A stretch of 64,000 bases of DNA from Streptohalobacillus salinus (GTDB lineage Bacteria > Bacillota > Bacilli > Bacillales > Amphibacillaceae), in NCBI RefSeq assembly GCF_003201605.1, contig NZ_QJJR01000012.1, positions 1-64,000 on the forward strand, in the 5' to 3' direction. The position numbers and the translations under genes were made by a program. Under the pieces are notes generated by a model. It saw only the letters and a list, made by a program, of their open reading frames with translations. It ran no database searches and was not told the DNA's origin. Each line of letters begins with the position of its first letter. Position 1 is the first letter of the stretch. Below are positions 1 through 9,441 of this stretch, piece after piece.

Positions 1-134
1 CAATATAATTGAAAGAGTCATAATAACTCTGGTTAAAGCACTAGCTTTACTTACTTGTTTTTCTTAACATACTGTGTGTTTTGTTCAGTTTTCAAAGATC
101 AATGTGTTGTCACTTTTTCCGCGACAGCTTTTAT
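1..134 (-). ncRNA. rRNA operon leader (upstream of 16S, which lies beyond the left edge)
   Basis: On the minus strand this is the transcribed leader of an rRNA operon. A boxA-like antitermination element TGATCTTTGAAAACT lies at 101-87 and is followed by the GAACAAAAC stretch typical of Bacillaceae 16S leaders. In B. subtilis rRNA operons also follow lysS. The 16S gene itself is outside the window, so the call rests on the leader motif, the tandem promoters upstream and synteny. Confidence 0.75.
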
Positions 135-164
135 ATTATATAATAGCTGATCAGTAAATGTCAA
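135..164 (-). promoter_or_regulatory. rRNA operon promoter P2
   Basis: Minus-strand TTGACA (164-159) and TATAAT (140-135) are separated by 18 bp, a full sigma-A consensus. They sit just upstream of the boxA-containing leader, as expected for the promoter-proximal half of a tandem rRNA promoter pair. Confidence 0.8.
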
Positions 165-232
165 CAACTTTTTTAACTCGCTTCTATTAAGAAGGTCACT
201 CACATTTTACAATGTATTTTTGCGACTTGATT

Positions 233-261
233 AATATAACACGCTCACCAAATGAAATCAA
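233..261 (-). promoter_or_regulatory. rRNA operon promoter P1 (candidate)
   Basis: Minus-strand TTGATT (261-256) and TATATT (238-233) have a 17-bp spacer and lie about 97 bp upstream of P2. Tandem promoters with this spacing are usual for Bacillus rRNA operons. The match to consensus is weaker than for P2. Confidence 0.5.
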
Positions 262-272
262 CTCTTTTCGCT

Positions 273-310
273 AAAAAAAATCACACGTGCCACATTTAAA
301 TGGCACGTGT
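273..310 (-). terminator. Rho-independent terminator of lysS
   Basis: A perfect 10-bp inverted repeat (ACACGTGCCA / TGGCACGTGT, 283-292 and 301-310) with an 8-nt loop is followed on the minus strand by GA and a run of eight T. It ends the lysS transcript just before the rRNA promoters. Confidence 0.9.
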
Positions 311-348
311 TTGTATAAGCGCGCTATATCCTATCTCTTAGTGAAAAA

Positions 349-1944
<1,596 letters not shown>

Positions 1945-2928
1945 TTAACGATTGATTTGCTCAAGTTGCGTGACATAGTCGCTTAGTAATGCCTCTAATT
2001 CAAATCGAGTTTCTACTTCATTGATTTGTTTGCGAATTTTACCGTTACCTTTAAGTCCTTTTAAGTACCACGCTGCATGTTTTCGCATTTCCATAATCGC
2101 TACTTTTTCTGACTTAATTTTAGTCAACCGGTCTGCATGAAGTAAGCAGACTTTCACTTTTTCTTCAGGCGAAGGTTCATCAATTAAAATACCCTTCTCA
2201 ATATATTGGGTAATTCGATACATGATCCACGGATTCCCGAGAGCTGCGCGACCAATCATCACCGCATCTACACCTGTTTCATCTAATCGTTTTTTAGCTA
2301 TTTCGGGTGAGTCAATGTCACCGTTACCGATAATCGGAATATTCGCCTGTTGCTTCACGCGTTTTATGATATCCCAATCCGCTCTACCTTCATACATTTG
2401 CTCACGGGTTCGACCATGTAAAGCAAGTGCTTTCGCTCCCGCTTCTTCAGCAGCTTTCGCATTTTCAAGCGCAAAAATAGAATCATCATCCCAGCCAGAA
2501 CGCATTTTTACGGTTACTGGTTTATCAACCGCTGCTGAAACAGCAGAAACGAGTTCATAAATCTTTTCAGGTTGGAGCAACCAACGTGAACCTGCATCAC
2601 ATTTTGTAATCTTCGGTACGGGACACCCCATATTGATATCAATAATATCTGCATTCGTGTGTTGGTCCACAAACTGCGCCGCTGTAATCATTGAATCCTT
2701 TTCTCCACCAAATATTTGTAGACTCATCGGTTTTTCCGCATCATCAATATACAACATGTCCATTGTTTTTTTATTCTTATTTACAATCCCTTTATCACTG
2801 ACCATTTCTGCACATACAAGTCCAGCGCCGAATTCTTTCACCGTTAACCGAAATGCCCAGTTGCTAACACCCGCCATCGGTGCAAGTACAACTCGATTCG
2901 GAATTGTTATATCGCCAATCTGAAACAT
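1945..2928 (-). CDS. dusB: tRNA-dihydrouridine synthase B
   Basis: FMN- and NADPH-dependent enzyme that reduces uridines in the D-loop of tRNA. The protein is 327 aa with the TIM-barrel Dus fold. The segment LAPMAGVSN near residue 15 is the usual start of the barrel, and the catalytic cysteine is expected in NMGCP (C102). HGRTREQ and [15 protein letters not shown] are the phosphate/FMN-binding parts. This is the yacF gene of the B. subtilis fol-dusB-lysS neighbourhood. The small gene yazB, which lies between folK and dusB in B. subtilis, is missing here. A clear GGGGAAGG ribosome-binding site precedes the ATG. Confidence 0.95.
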   Translation of the reverse strand: MFQIGDITIPNRVVLAPMAGVSNWAFRLTVKEFGAGLVCAEMVSDKGIVNKNKKTMDMLYIDDAEKPMSLQIFGGEKDSMITAAQFVDQHTNADIIDINMGCPVPKITKCDAGSRWLLQPEKIYELVSAVSAAVDKPVTVKMRSGWDDDSIFALENAKAAEEAGAKALALHGRTREQMYEGRADWDIIKRVKQQANIPIIGNGDIDSPEIAKKRLDETGVDAVMIGRAALGNPWIMYRITQYIEKGILIDEPSPEEKVKVCLLHADRLTKIKSEKVAIMEMRKHAAWYLKGLKGNGKIRKQINEVETRFELEALLSDYVTQLEQINR

Positions 2929-3010
2929 CTGCCTTCCCCTTTCGCCACACCCTATATTTTATCTATATGTTCTTATCATACCTTTGCATCAAATACCTCA
3001 TGTCATTGCA

Positions 3011-3505
3011 TCAACCAATTGACAGGCGTTTTACATCCAATCGGTCTTGTGCCGGCACAGCCGCCAATGCCTTCTCCACTGTTTGATCGACACCTGGAAT
3101 GATAGCCCTCGGTGCAAGTTCCGAAAGAGGGACTAGCACAAATGCTCGTTCCTGCAAACGTGGGTGTGGCACCGTTAGCTGTTCGGTGTCAATGACTATT
3201 TCTTCAAACAGTAATATATCTAAGTCAATCGTCCGCGGACCCCATCGAATAGCTCTTTTTCGACCTAGCATTTGTTCAACGGCCTGCGTTGTCTCGAGTA
3301 ACGCTTCAGGCATATAGTCGGTCTCGATTTGAATAACTTGATTTAAAAATTTTGATTGTTCTGTATAACCTACTGGTTCTGTTTCATAAATGGATGACCG
3401 AGCAATCACCTTCACTTGCGGATCTGCTTCGAGCTGTTTTATCGCCTCTGCTAAATAATCAACCCTCGGTTCAATGTTTGATCCCAGCGCAATATAAGCT
3501 TCCAT
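3011..3505 (-). CDS. folK: 2-amino-4-hydroxy-6-hydroxymethyldihydropteridine pyrophosphokinase (HPPK)
   Basis: Transfers pyrophosphate from ATP to 6-hydroxymethyl-dihydropterin, the step before FolP in folate synthesis. The protein is 164 aa, normal for the family. Diagnostic motifs are ALGSN near the N-terminus and RWGPRTIDLDILLF around residues 90-103, where the two aspartates bind magnesium. The gene starts 3 nt after the folB stop, so folP-folB-folK are one transcription unit. Confidence 0.96.
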   Translation of the reverse strand: MEAYIALGSNIEPRVDYLAEAIKQLEADPQVKVIARSSIYETEPVGYTEQSKFLNQVIQIETDYMPEALLETTQAVEQMLGRKRAIRWGPRTIDLDILLFEEIVIDTEQLTVPHPRLQERAFVLVPLSELAPRAIIPGVDQTVEKALAAVPAQDRLDVKRLSIG

Positions 3506-3508
3506 TCG

Positions 3509-3883
3509 TCAACCTCGCTTCCGGTAAATACTAACCGCTACTGAGTCATAAATGCCGTTGATTGGTGGGTTTGGTTTTGTAACCTTAACGGTCAAGGATT
3601 CAATTTTTAAAAACCGGGTTAACAGCGCTGTACTGACGGCTTCTGCAACTGCTTCAATAAGTTGATAAGGTTTCCCTTCAACAATATGTTTGGTTTCATC
3701 GTAAACTTCACCGTAATGCACCGAGGCATCAAGTGCATCATTTCTTCCGGCTTTTGATAAATCAACGTCGAGCTCCAAGTCAACAACAAATCGTTGTCCC
3801 AATACATTTTCTTCTTTAATCGCACCATGGTAACCGTAGAACATTAGCCCGTTTAAATGAATTTTATCCGTCAAATCCCACAC
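3509..3883 (-). CDS. folB: Dihydroneopterin aldolase
   Basis: Cleaves 7,8-dihydroneopterin to 6-hydroxymethyl-dihydropterin and glycolaldehyde. The protein is 124 aa, the usual length. The motif FYGYHGA near residue 16 and the C-terminal VKVTKPNPPI with the conserved catalytic lysine are visible. It overlaps the end of folP by 20 nt and nearly abuts folK, indicating translational coupling in a folP-folB-folK operon. Confidence 0.96.
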   Translation of the reverse strand: MWDLTDKIHLNGLMFYGYHGAIKEENVLGQRFVVDLELDVDLSKAGRNDALDASVHYGEVYDETKHIVEGKPYQLIEAVAEAVSTALLTRFLKIESLTVKVTKPNPPINGIYDSVAVSIYRKRG

Positions 3884-4700
3884 CTCTTCCCGCCAGTAGA
3901 TCAGCCATTACACTGACGCGTTTATTCAATTTAACATTATGCACGCGAACAATTTGAATACCTTTCATTATGCCATCAACCGTCGTTGCTGCGGTTGCTT
4001 CATCGCGTTCATCCACACTTAAACCTGTCGCGTAACCAAGAAATGATTTTCGCGATGTCCCAAGTAGAAGTGGATACCCTAAACTGTTCAACTCATCTAA
4101 ACGCCGAAGCACAGATAAATTATCTTGTTTCGATTTTTGAAAACCAATACCAGGATCTAAAATGATCTGTTCATCCTTCACACCCCGGGATTTTGCCATT
4201 TCAATACTTTCGATTAAATCACTTTTTATGTCTTGAATCAACTCTTTATACTCAGAATCTTTACGATTATGCATTAAAACGATTGGGCAAGCATAGTCAA
4301 CGGCCACATCAAGAATCTCAGGATCGTCTTTTCCACCCCAGACATCATTAATCATATCTGCCCCCGCAGCGATCGCTTCCCGCGCTACCGCACTTTTATA
4401 GGTATCAACTGAAATTAATACCTCACTCTCTTTACGAATTGCCTTAATAACGGGTACAATTCGAGCAATTTCTTCCTCAATCGACACCGGTGTGAAACCG
4501 GGCCGGGTTGATTCTCCACCAATATCGATAATGTCTGCTCCATCACCAATCATTTGTCGCACTTGGGCAAGTGCTTGCTCAACCTCCATATAAGAACCCC
4601 CATCAGAAAATGAATCTGGGGTAACATTTAAAATTCCCATTATCAATGTTGTTGCTGTTTTATTTCCTCTTAGTTTGCTAATCTTCTCGATTGGCTTCAC
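3864..4700 (-). CDS. folP: Dihydropteroate synthase
   Basis: Condenses the pterin pyrophosphate with para-aminobenzoate and is the sulfonamide target. The protein is 278 aa with TIM-barrel signatures NVTPDSFSDGG (about residues 25-35) and DIGGESTRPG. The start is a GTG at 4700 with AGGGGG about 11 nt upstream. An internal ATG (residue 21) would remove the first strand, so I keep the GTG. In B. subtilis pabB-pabA-pabC precede this gene; here cysK is directly upstream with its own terminator, so the pab genes are not linked. Confidence 0.93.
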   Translation of the reverse strand: MKPIEKISKLRGNKTATTLIMGILNVTPDSFSDGGSYMEVEQALAQVRQMIGDGADIIDIGGESTRPGFTPVSIEEEIARIVPVIKAIRKESEVLISVDTYKSAVAREAIAAGADMINDVWGGKDDPEILDVAVDYACPIVLMHNRKDSEYKELIQDIKSDLIESIEMAKSRGVKDEQIILDPGIGFQKSKQDNLSVLRRLDELNSLGYPLLLGTSRKSFLGYATGLSVDERDEATAATTVDGIMKGIQIVRVHNVKLNKRVSVMADLLAGRGVGFDG

Positions 4701-4792
4701 TTAACACTCATCCCCCTAAACACAATCATTTTATCACTATCATACCATGAATCGAATCATCGTTGTTTAGATAAATCCTTCAGCTACATAGA

Positions 4793-4826
4793 GAAAAAAA
4801 CACGCACCTAAACGCTAGGTACGTGT
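4793..4826 (-). terminator. Terminator of cysK
   Basis: Imperfect 10-bp stem (4801-4810 with 4816-4825, one mismatch) followed on the minus strand by a run of T. It separates cysK from folP, so folP probably has its own promoter in the remaining roughly 90 bp. Confidence 0.8.
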
Positions 4827-4863
4827 TTCTAATATAAACGCTATTCAGCTTAAAGATTAGCTC

Positions 4864-5790
4864 TTATTCTTCATCAAAATGATACAACGGTGTTGATAGA
4901 TAGCGTTCACCATTGCTTGGAATAACAGTTAAAACTTTTTTACCTTTACCTAGTTTTTTAGCAATTTCTTTCGCCGCATAAAGCGCTGCGCCAGATGAAA
5001 CGCCACCAAGTAAACCTTCTAGACGTGCAGCTTCTCTTGCCGTTTCGTAGGCTTGATCATTTGTTACAGTAAAGATCTCATCATAGATTTCTGTATTCAA
5101 TGTTCCCGGAATAAAGCCAGCGCCAATCCCTTGGATTTTATGCGGTCCTGGTTCATTACCTGATAACACCGCTGACCCTTCAGGTTCCAGAGCATAAATA
5201 GTAATGTTAGGGTAGTTCGCTTTTAAAACTTTCCCTGCGCCTGAAATCGTTCCACCTGTACCAATACCGGCAACAAAAGCATCGAGAGAATCGCCCATGG
5301 CTTCTACAATTTCTGGTCCGGTTGTCAATTCATGCACTTTTGGATTGGCTTGATTTTGGAACTGTTGCGGCATAAAATAACCATTTTGTTCAGCCAGTTC
5401 CCCTGCTTTCTTAATTGCACCCTTCATTCCTGCCGAACCAGGTGTTAAGATTAAGCGCGCGCCATAAGCACGCAATAAATTACGACGTTCTAAGCTCATC
5501 GTATCTGGCATAACCAACACAGCTTGATAGCCTTTAACGGCTGCAACCATAGCGATACCAATCCCTGTGTTACCACTGGTAGGTTCGACAATGGTGTCAC
5601 CGGGTTTAATAACCCCATCTTTTTCTGCTTGTTCAATCATTGCCAGTGCAATGCGATCTTTAACTGAGCTACCTGGATTCATGTACTCTAATTTCGCGTA
5701 GACATCTGCATCATTCTCACCTGTTAAGCGTTGAAGTTTCACGATCGGGGTTTTACCAATTAAATCTGTTATTGTTTGTTCAACAGTCAT
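4864..5790 (-). CDS. cysK: Cysteine synthase A (O-acetylserine sulfhydrylase)
   Basis: PLP enzyme that makes cysteine from O-acetylserine and sulfide. The protein is 308 aa, the same as B. subtilis CysK. The PLP lysine is K44 in NPGSSVKDR. The substrate-binding loop TSGNTGIG is at about 71-78, and GTGGTISG is the phosphate-binding loop. It lies between the foldase gene and folP as in B. subtilis. A GGAGG sits upstream of the ATG. Confidence 0.96.
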   Translation of the reverse strand: MTVEQTITDLIGKTPIVKLQRLTGENDADVYAKLEYMNPGSSVKDRIALAMIEQAEKDGVIKPGDTIVEPTSGNTGIGIAMVAAVKGYQAVLVMPDTMSLERRNLLRAYGARLILTPGSAGMKGAIKKAGELAEQNGYFMPQQFQNQANPKVHELTTGPEIVEAMGDSLDAFVAGIGTGGTISGAGKVLKANYPNITIYALEPEGSAVLSGNEPGPHKIQGIGAGFIPGTLNTEIYDEIFTVTNDQAYETAREAARLEGLLGGVSSGAALYAAKEIAKKLGKGKKVLTVIPSNGERYLSTPLYHFDEE

Positions 5791-5862
5791 TATTAAAACG
5801 CCTCCTAATTCCGAGTATTCTTATTTGAATTTATTACATTGTAGCGCAATTGGACGATTTTG

Positions 5863-6759
5863 TCAATAAATCCACTCAACATTTTGCTCATCCCATAAGC
5901 TTTTTCTATCCGGCATGTAAGTGAATGTTTCTAAGGCAATCTGACGCCTGATATGATCAGTTACTTCATCTTTCGCTAGTTGAATCGCCTCAATGTCACG
6001 GTGTAAGTACACCAATATATATTGACCATTCTCCGAAAAAGGCTCACTGTAGCTGTAAGGGGATAATGCTGTTACTTCACTGATATAATCATCTGACAAA
6101 AACGTTGATGAATCAGCATAGAAACCGAGATACCCTCCATTTTCTAGTGTTTCTTCATCTGTCGCATGCTCACGAGCTAACGCATTAAAATTAGCACCCT
6201 CTTCTAATTCTTGATAAATGGCCTGAGCAGTTTCTGCGTCACCCACACGAATCTCAGAGATTTCTAAGCGACGGTTAAAATCAAAGTCCCCATCATTTTC
6301 AATATAGTAGGCGTCGACTTCATTGTCATCTACCTCAACATCTCGCGCAAACAGTGCTTCAGTCAACAATCGCGACTTGATCTGTTCACGCCAAATCACT
6401 TCTTGTTTGGCTGCTTCCTCTTCGCTTAATTGTCCATGAATCGTGTGCATATGCGCAACCTCTAAATCAATCAATCGTGGTTCAATTGAAATGTTCTCTT
6501 CGTCACTAATTTCTTGCGCAACACGATCAGTAATCAAATCCTCTAGCGCAACCTTTCCATACTCATTCTCTAAATAACGCATCCAATCATCAAAGTGAAC
6601 AGGTTCTTCATTAATTGTTGCTACTGGCTCTTCTCGGTCAACTGTTTCACTTTCTGGATAAGGCTGACTTGTTTGATCTTCCGCTGAACGGGCGAAAAAA
6701 TATGTTAAACCATTAGTAATCAACAATAAACCAAGTATCACGAGTAATCGTTTTTTCAT
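5863..6759 (-). CDS. Membrane-anchored peptidyl-prolyl isomerase, parvulin type (YacD/PrsA-like)
   Basis: Probable extracytoplasmic foldase. The 298-aa protein starts with a positively charged stretch and one hydrophobic segment (about residues 3-22). There is no lipobox cysteine, so it is anchored by this helix and is not a lipoprotein like PrsA. The part around residues 145-255 matches a PpiC/parvulin rotamase domain: RRLEISEIRV, AREHATDEET and NGGYLGFY. The gene matches yacD of B. subtilis in length and position. Its ATG overlaps the hslO stop (TAATG), so the two are translationally coupled. The client is unknown. Confidence 0.87.
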   Translation of the reverse strand: MKKRLLVILGLLLITNGLTYFFARSAEDQTSQPYPESETVDREEPVATINEEPVHFDDWMRYLENEYGKVALEDLITDRVAQEISDEENISIEPRLIDLEVAHMHTIHGQLSEEEAAKQEVIWREQIKSRLLTEALFARDVEVDDNEVDAYYIENDGDFDFNRRLEISEIRVGDAETAQAIYQELEEGANFNALAREHATDEETLENGGYLGFYADSSTFLSDDYISEVTALSPYSYSEPFSENGQYILVYLHRDIEAIQLAKDEVTDHIRRQIALETFTYMPDRKSLWDEQNVEWIY

Positions 6760-7643
6760 TATTGATAGTCTCCTGCCTGTTTTAGTTCTTTAAGATCTTC
6801 AACATTTAGATGATAGTGCTCATTACAAAAATGACATGTCGCATCTGCCCCACCGTCTTCTTCAATCATCATATCAATCTCTTCATCACCTAAACCGCGG
6901 ACTGCATTTTTAATTCGCTCGCGTGAACATGAACAATGAAAGCGGACTGGCATATGCTGCAGAACATGTACATTTTCTTTACCAAAGAGACGATAAAGAA
7001 TTTCTTCCGGCGATATGCCTTCTTGAATAAGCGATGATATCGGTGGAATGCTTGCTATATTTTGTTCAATGGTATCAATCATCTCTTCTGTAGCGCCTGG
7101 CATGATTTGAATAATAAAACCACCGGCAGCTAGAATGGAATGATCCGGATTCACAAGTACGCCTGCACCCACCGCAGAAGGAACTTGTTCTGAACGAGCA
7201 AAATAATAGGTAAAATCTTCACTTACTTCGCCTGAGACAATCGGTACTTGCCCAGTGAAATGCTCTTTTAAGCCGAGGTCTTTGACGACACTGAGAAAGC
7301 CTTCTGTCCCAACGGCGCGACGCACATCAAGCTTTCCTTGTTCACTTAACTCAAAGTCTACATGAGGGTTCGTAATATAACCTCTTACTTCACCTTTTGC
7401 GTTAGAGTCTGCAACAATTGGACCTGTCGGTCCATTACCTTCTAATTTTACCGTTAATTTATCGTCACCTTTTAACATCGTACCCATCATTGCTGATATC
7501 GTCATCATTCGACCTAATGCCGCTGATGCCGTTGCCCATGTATCATGACGACGTCTTGCTTCTTCTACCAACGCTGTCGATTGAATGGCATATGCTCTCA
7601 CTGCCCCGTCATAGGCTGTTGCTTTCACTAAATAATCACTCAC
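6759..7643 (-). CDS. hslO: Redox-regulated chaperone Hsp33
   Basis: Holdase activated by oxidation; it protects proteins during oxidative stress in the cytoplasm. The protein is 294 aa. The C-terminal redox switch has the four zinc cysteines as C-x-C (HCSCSRE) and C-x-x-C ([11 protein letters not shown]). The start is GTG at 7643 with AAAAGGAG upstream. It lies between coaX and the foldase, the same order as in B. subtilis. Confidence 0.95.
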   Translation of the reverse strand: MSDYLVKATAYDGAVRAYAIQSTALVEEARRRHDTWATASAALGRMMTISAMMGTMLKGDDKLTVKLEGNGPTGPIVADSNAKGEVRGYITNPHVDFELSEQGKLDVRRAVGTEGFLSVVKDLGLKEHFTGQVPIVSGEVSEDFTYYFARSEQVPSAVGAGVLVNPDHSILAAGGFIIQIMPGATEEMIDTIEQNIASIPPISSLIQEGISPEEILYRLFGKENVHVLQHMPVRFHCSCSRERIKNAVRGLGDEEIDMMIEEDGGADATCHFCNEHYHLNVEDLKELKQAGDYQ

Positions 7644-7725
7644 TCTAAAAACTCCTTTTATGTTTGTCTATTCATTTAACTTAGCTATTCCGCTAACGGC
7701 CTCACCGTTAAACGTGATCTATTGC

Positions 7726-8496
7726 TTACGGCTTAACAGATTGATAAATTTCCGCTAGCCCTTTTAAGGTTAAGACCGGATCAACCACATCAATTGTTGC
7801 TGATTCATCCGCAACTAGATCAGCCAGTCCACCGGTTGCAACAACCGTTGGTTCACTTTTACTTTCTACCTTAAATCGACGCACAACTTCATCGACTTGA
7901 CCAACATAACCGAAGTATAAACCTGACTGCATCGCTTCAACCGTTGATTGACCAATGATATTCTCGGGGTGCTTGATTTCTACCTTTGGTAGTTTAGCGG
8001 CTTTGTTATACAAAGCATCCATCGAAATTTTAATACCAGGAATAATTGCACCTCCGACGTAACTTTCTGTTTCATCGATGTAGCAATAGGTCGTTGCCGT
8101 CCCAAAGTCTATTACGATTAGTGGTGCACCGTATGTTTTGATTGCACCGACTGCATTAACAATGCGATCTGCCCCAATCTCTTTCGGGACCGGGTATTTC
8201 ATATTTAAATAAGATTCGATTGGCGCTTCTCCAACGACAATTGCTTGTTTATCAAAATATTTCAGTGCTAACTTCTCTAATGCATACATAATTGGCGGCA
8301 CCACCGACGAAATAATAATATCGTCTACACAATCAAATGTTAACTCATGTTGAGCGAATAAAGCTGTCATTAACACAGCAAATTCATCTTCTGTTTTCTC
8401 ACGGTCGGTCTTGATTCGCCATTGATAAATGATTTCTTTATCTTCTAGCAAGCCCATCACTGTATTTGTGTTCCCTACATCCAAAACAAATAACAT
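7726..8496 (-). CDS. coaX: Type III pantothenate kinase
   Basis: First step of coenzyme A synthesis: phosphorylates pantothenate. The protein is 256 aa, as in B. subtilis. It shows the ASKHA-fold phosphate motif DVGNTNT at residues 6-12, [11 protein letters not shown] in the middle and ATGGLADL near the C-terminus. Upstream is a mobile-element remnant which separates it from ftsH, its normal neighbour. Confidence 0.95.
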   Translation of the reverse strand: MLFVLDVGNTNTVMGLLEDKEIIYQWRIKTDREKTEDEFAVLMTALFAQHELTFDCVDDIIISSVVPPIMYALEKLALKYFDKQAIVVGEAPIESYLNMKYPVPKEIGADRIVNAVGAIKTYGAPLIVIDFGTATTYCYIDETESYVGGAIIPGIKISMDALYNKAAKLPKVEIKHPENIIGQSTVEAMQSGLYFGYVGQVDEVVRRFKVESKSEPTVVATGGLADLVADESATIDVVDPVLTLKGLAEIYQSVKP

Positions 8497-8575
8497 ATTT
8501 TCACCATCTTTTATTAAATTTACTTAGCCTTGTTCTATTTTACTGTTTTTTTAGCGGAACAACAAATTTGAATTA

Positions 8576-8611
8576 CTCCACCTTAATTTCTTACGACATT
8601 TGAAGATGGAG
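8576..8611 (-). repeat. Right-end hairpin / 3' part of omega (guide) RNA
   Basis: CTCCATCTT and AAGGTGGAG (minus strand, 8611-8603 and 8584-8576) form a 9-bp stem with one G-T pair. It lies 36 bp downstream of the TnpB stop. In IS200/IS605 elements this is where the guide-RNA scaffold ends and the target-specific part begins; here that would be from about 8575 leftward. Confidence 0.6.
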
Positions 8612-8647
8612 ATTCCTAAGAACACCGACCTAGCGGTCAGTTATGGG

Positions 8648-9022
8648 TTAGGCTATCTCCGAAGTCCCTTCGGTTAGAAGCCTTATAGCTTCGGCTTCAC
8701 TATTTTTACTTGCGTTCAAATCCCTGTCGTGATGGGTAGGGCACGTTGGACATAGCCATTCACGCAAAGCAAGATGCTTAACACTTGTTTGTATAGCGAT
8801 ACTGTCCACTTCTTTGAGCCACTCGTATTCTTTTTTTAGCTTGGGAAGTTGAGAGGAGCAAGCGTAATCACTAAGCCCTTTGCCTGTTTTCTTGTAAGTA
8901 TCATTCCCTACCGAAAGGAAATGATTAAACACAAAACGAGAACAGCCGATGGTCTTTGCAATCAGGGTTTCCTGTTCACTATTCGGATAGATGCGAAACT
9001 TATAGGCTTTATTCACCAACAT
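8648..9022 (-). pseudogene. tnpB: Internally deleted RNA-guided nuclease TnpB (OrfB) remnant
   Basis: The frame encodes 124 aa where intact TnpB has roughly 350-400. Residues 1-85 are the normal N-terminus (KAYKFRIYPN, then CSRFVFNHFL). Residues 87-107 jump directly to the C-terminal zinc finger and last RuvC motif (REWLCPTC, then HHDRDLNASKN). About 250 residues with the catalytic core are missing, yet the join is in frame, and a strong AAGGAGGCGG ribosome-binding site remains. It cannot be an active nuclease. It is most likely a deletion derivative; a residual DNA- or RNA-binding role cannot be excluded but has no support. Confidence 0.85.
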
Positions 9023-9104
9023 TGAAATCCGCCTCCTTTACGACATGATGTACCTATTATATCGCATATTCAATATATTTTATCTATCATTTTAGATGGT
9101 TTTC

Positions 9105-9248
9105 ATGGAAAAACAGTCCGTTGTATTAAGATTCTCAAAAACACTTTTGAATAGCATGGACAAAAACAAAGATGAAAAAGGGTTTGGCACTCGTACACAA
9201 GCTATTTTTCACCTAATACAAGTAGCCCTCGACAAGTCGGGCAATTAA
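9105..9248 (+). CDS. Small ribbon-helix-helix-like protein of the IS element
   Basis: A 47-aa ORF (50 aa if the in-frame ATG at 9096 is used), divergent from the TnpB remnant. It reads as a short beta-strand (SVVLRFSKTLL) followed by two helices (SMDKNKDEKGFG, then TRTQAIFHLIQVALDK). This is the pattern of MetJ/Arc-type ribbon-helix-helix DNA-binding proteins. The ribosome-binding site is weak (AGATGG). It lies inside the presumed element between the tnpB start and the other end hairpin, so it could be an accessory regulator. I do not recognise a named family. Confidence 0.5.
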   Translation: MEKQSVVLRFSKTLLNSMDKNKDEKGFGTRTQAIFHLIQVALDKSGN

Positions 9249-9286
9249 GATGGAGAGGCCCCATCCCTTGCCCGAAGGCGATTCAT

Positions 9287-9337
9287 CCCCCACTTACTCA
9301 TTGGGATAAGCGCTTAACATTCCTTGAAGATGGGGGG
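9287..9337 (-). repeat. Second subterminal hairpin of the IS element (left end)
   Basis: CCCCCA (9287-9292) pairs with TGGGGG, extended by CTT/AAG with a bulge. An inner palindrome AAGCGCTT lies at 9308-9315. The minus-strand reading resembles the right-end hairpin at 8576-8611. It may be the left end of the same element or the right end of a second, older copy. Confidence 0.5.
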
Positions 9338-9377
9338 TCTCGCCTAATTTAGATAAACGCTAGAAAGATTTTCAGAA

Positions 9378-9435
9378 AAGAAAAGACCAGCTTCCTCTTT
9401 AAGAAGTGGTTACCTCTTAAAGCATGACTGGTCTT
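9378..9435 (-). terminator. Terminator of ftsH
   Basis: A long two-part stem: AAGACCAG (9383-9390) with CTGGTCTT (9428-9435), and an inner CTTTAAGA/TCTTAAAG pair. T-rich sequence follows on the minus strand. It begins 6 bp after the ftsH stop. Confidence 0.85.
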
Positions 9436-9441
9436 TATCAT

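Larger units (their letters stand above)
8560..9340 (-). mobile_element. Decayed IS200/IS605-type (TnpB-bearing) element
   Basis: The stretch between coaX and ftsH holds a TnpB remnant on the minus strand and a subterminal hairpin at each side (8576-8611 and 9287-9337). On the minus strand both hairpins share the start CCCATCTTCAA or CTCCATCTTCAA and an AAG-rich 3' arm, as in the ends and guide-RNA region of IS200/IS605 elements. No TnpA (Y1 transposase) is present. Exact ends cannot be fixed without other copies, since this family makes no target duplication and has no terminal inverted repeats. Confidence 0.7.

Noticed and set aside
9241-9340. CRISPR-like repeat
   Set aside because: Only hairpin arms are repeated; there is no array of equal repeats and spacers.
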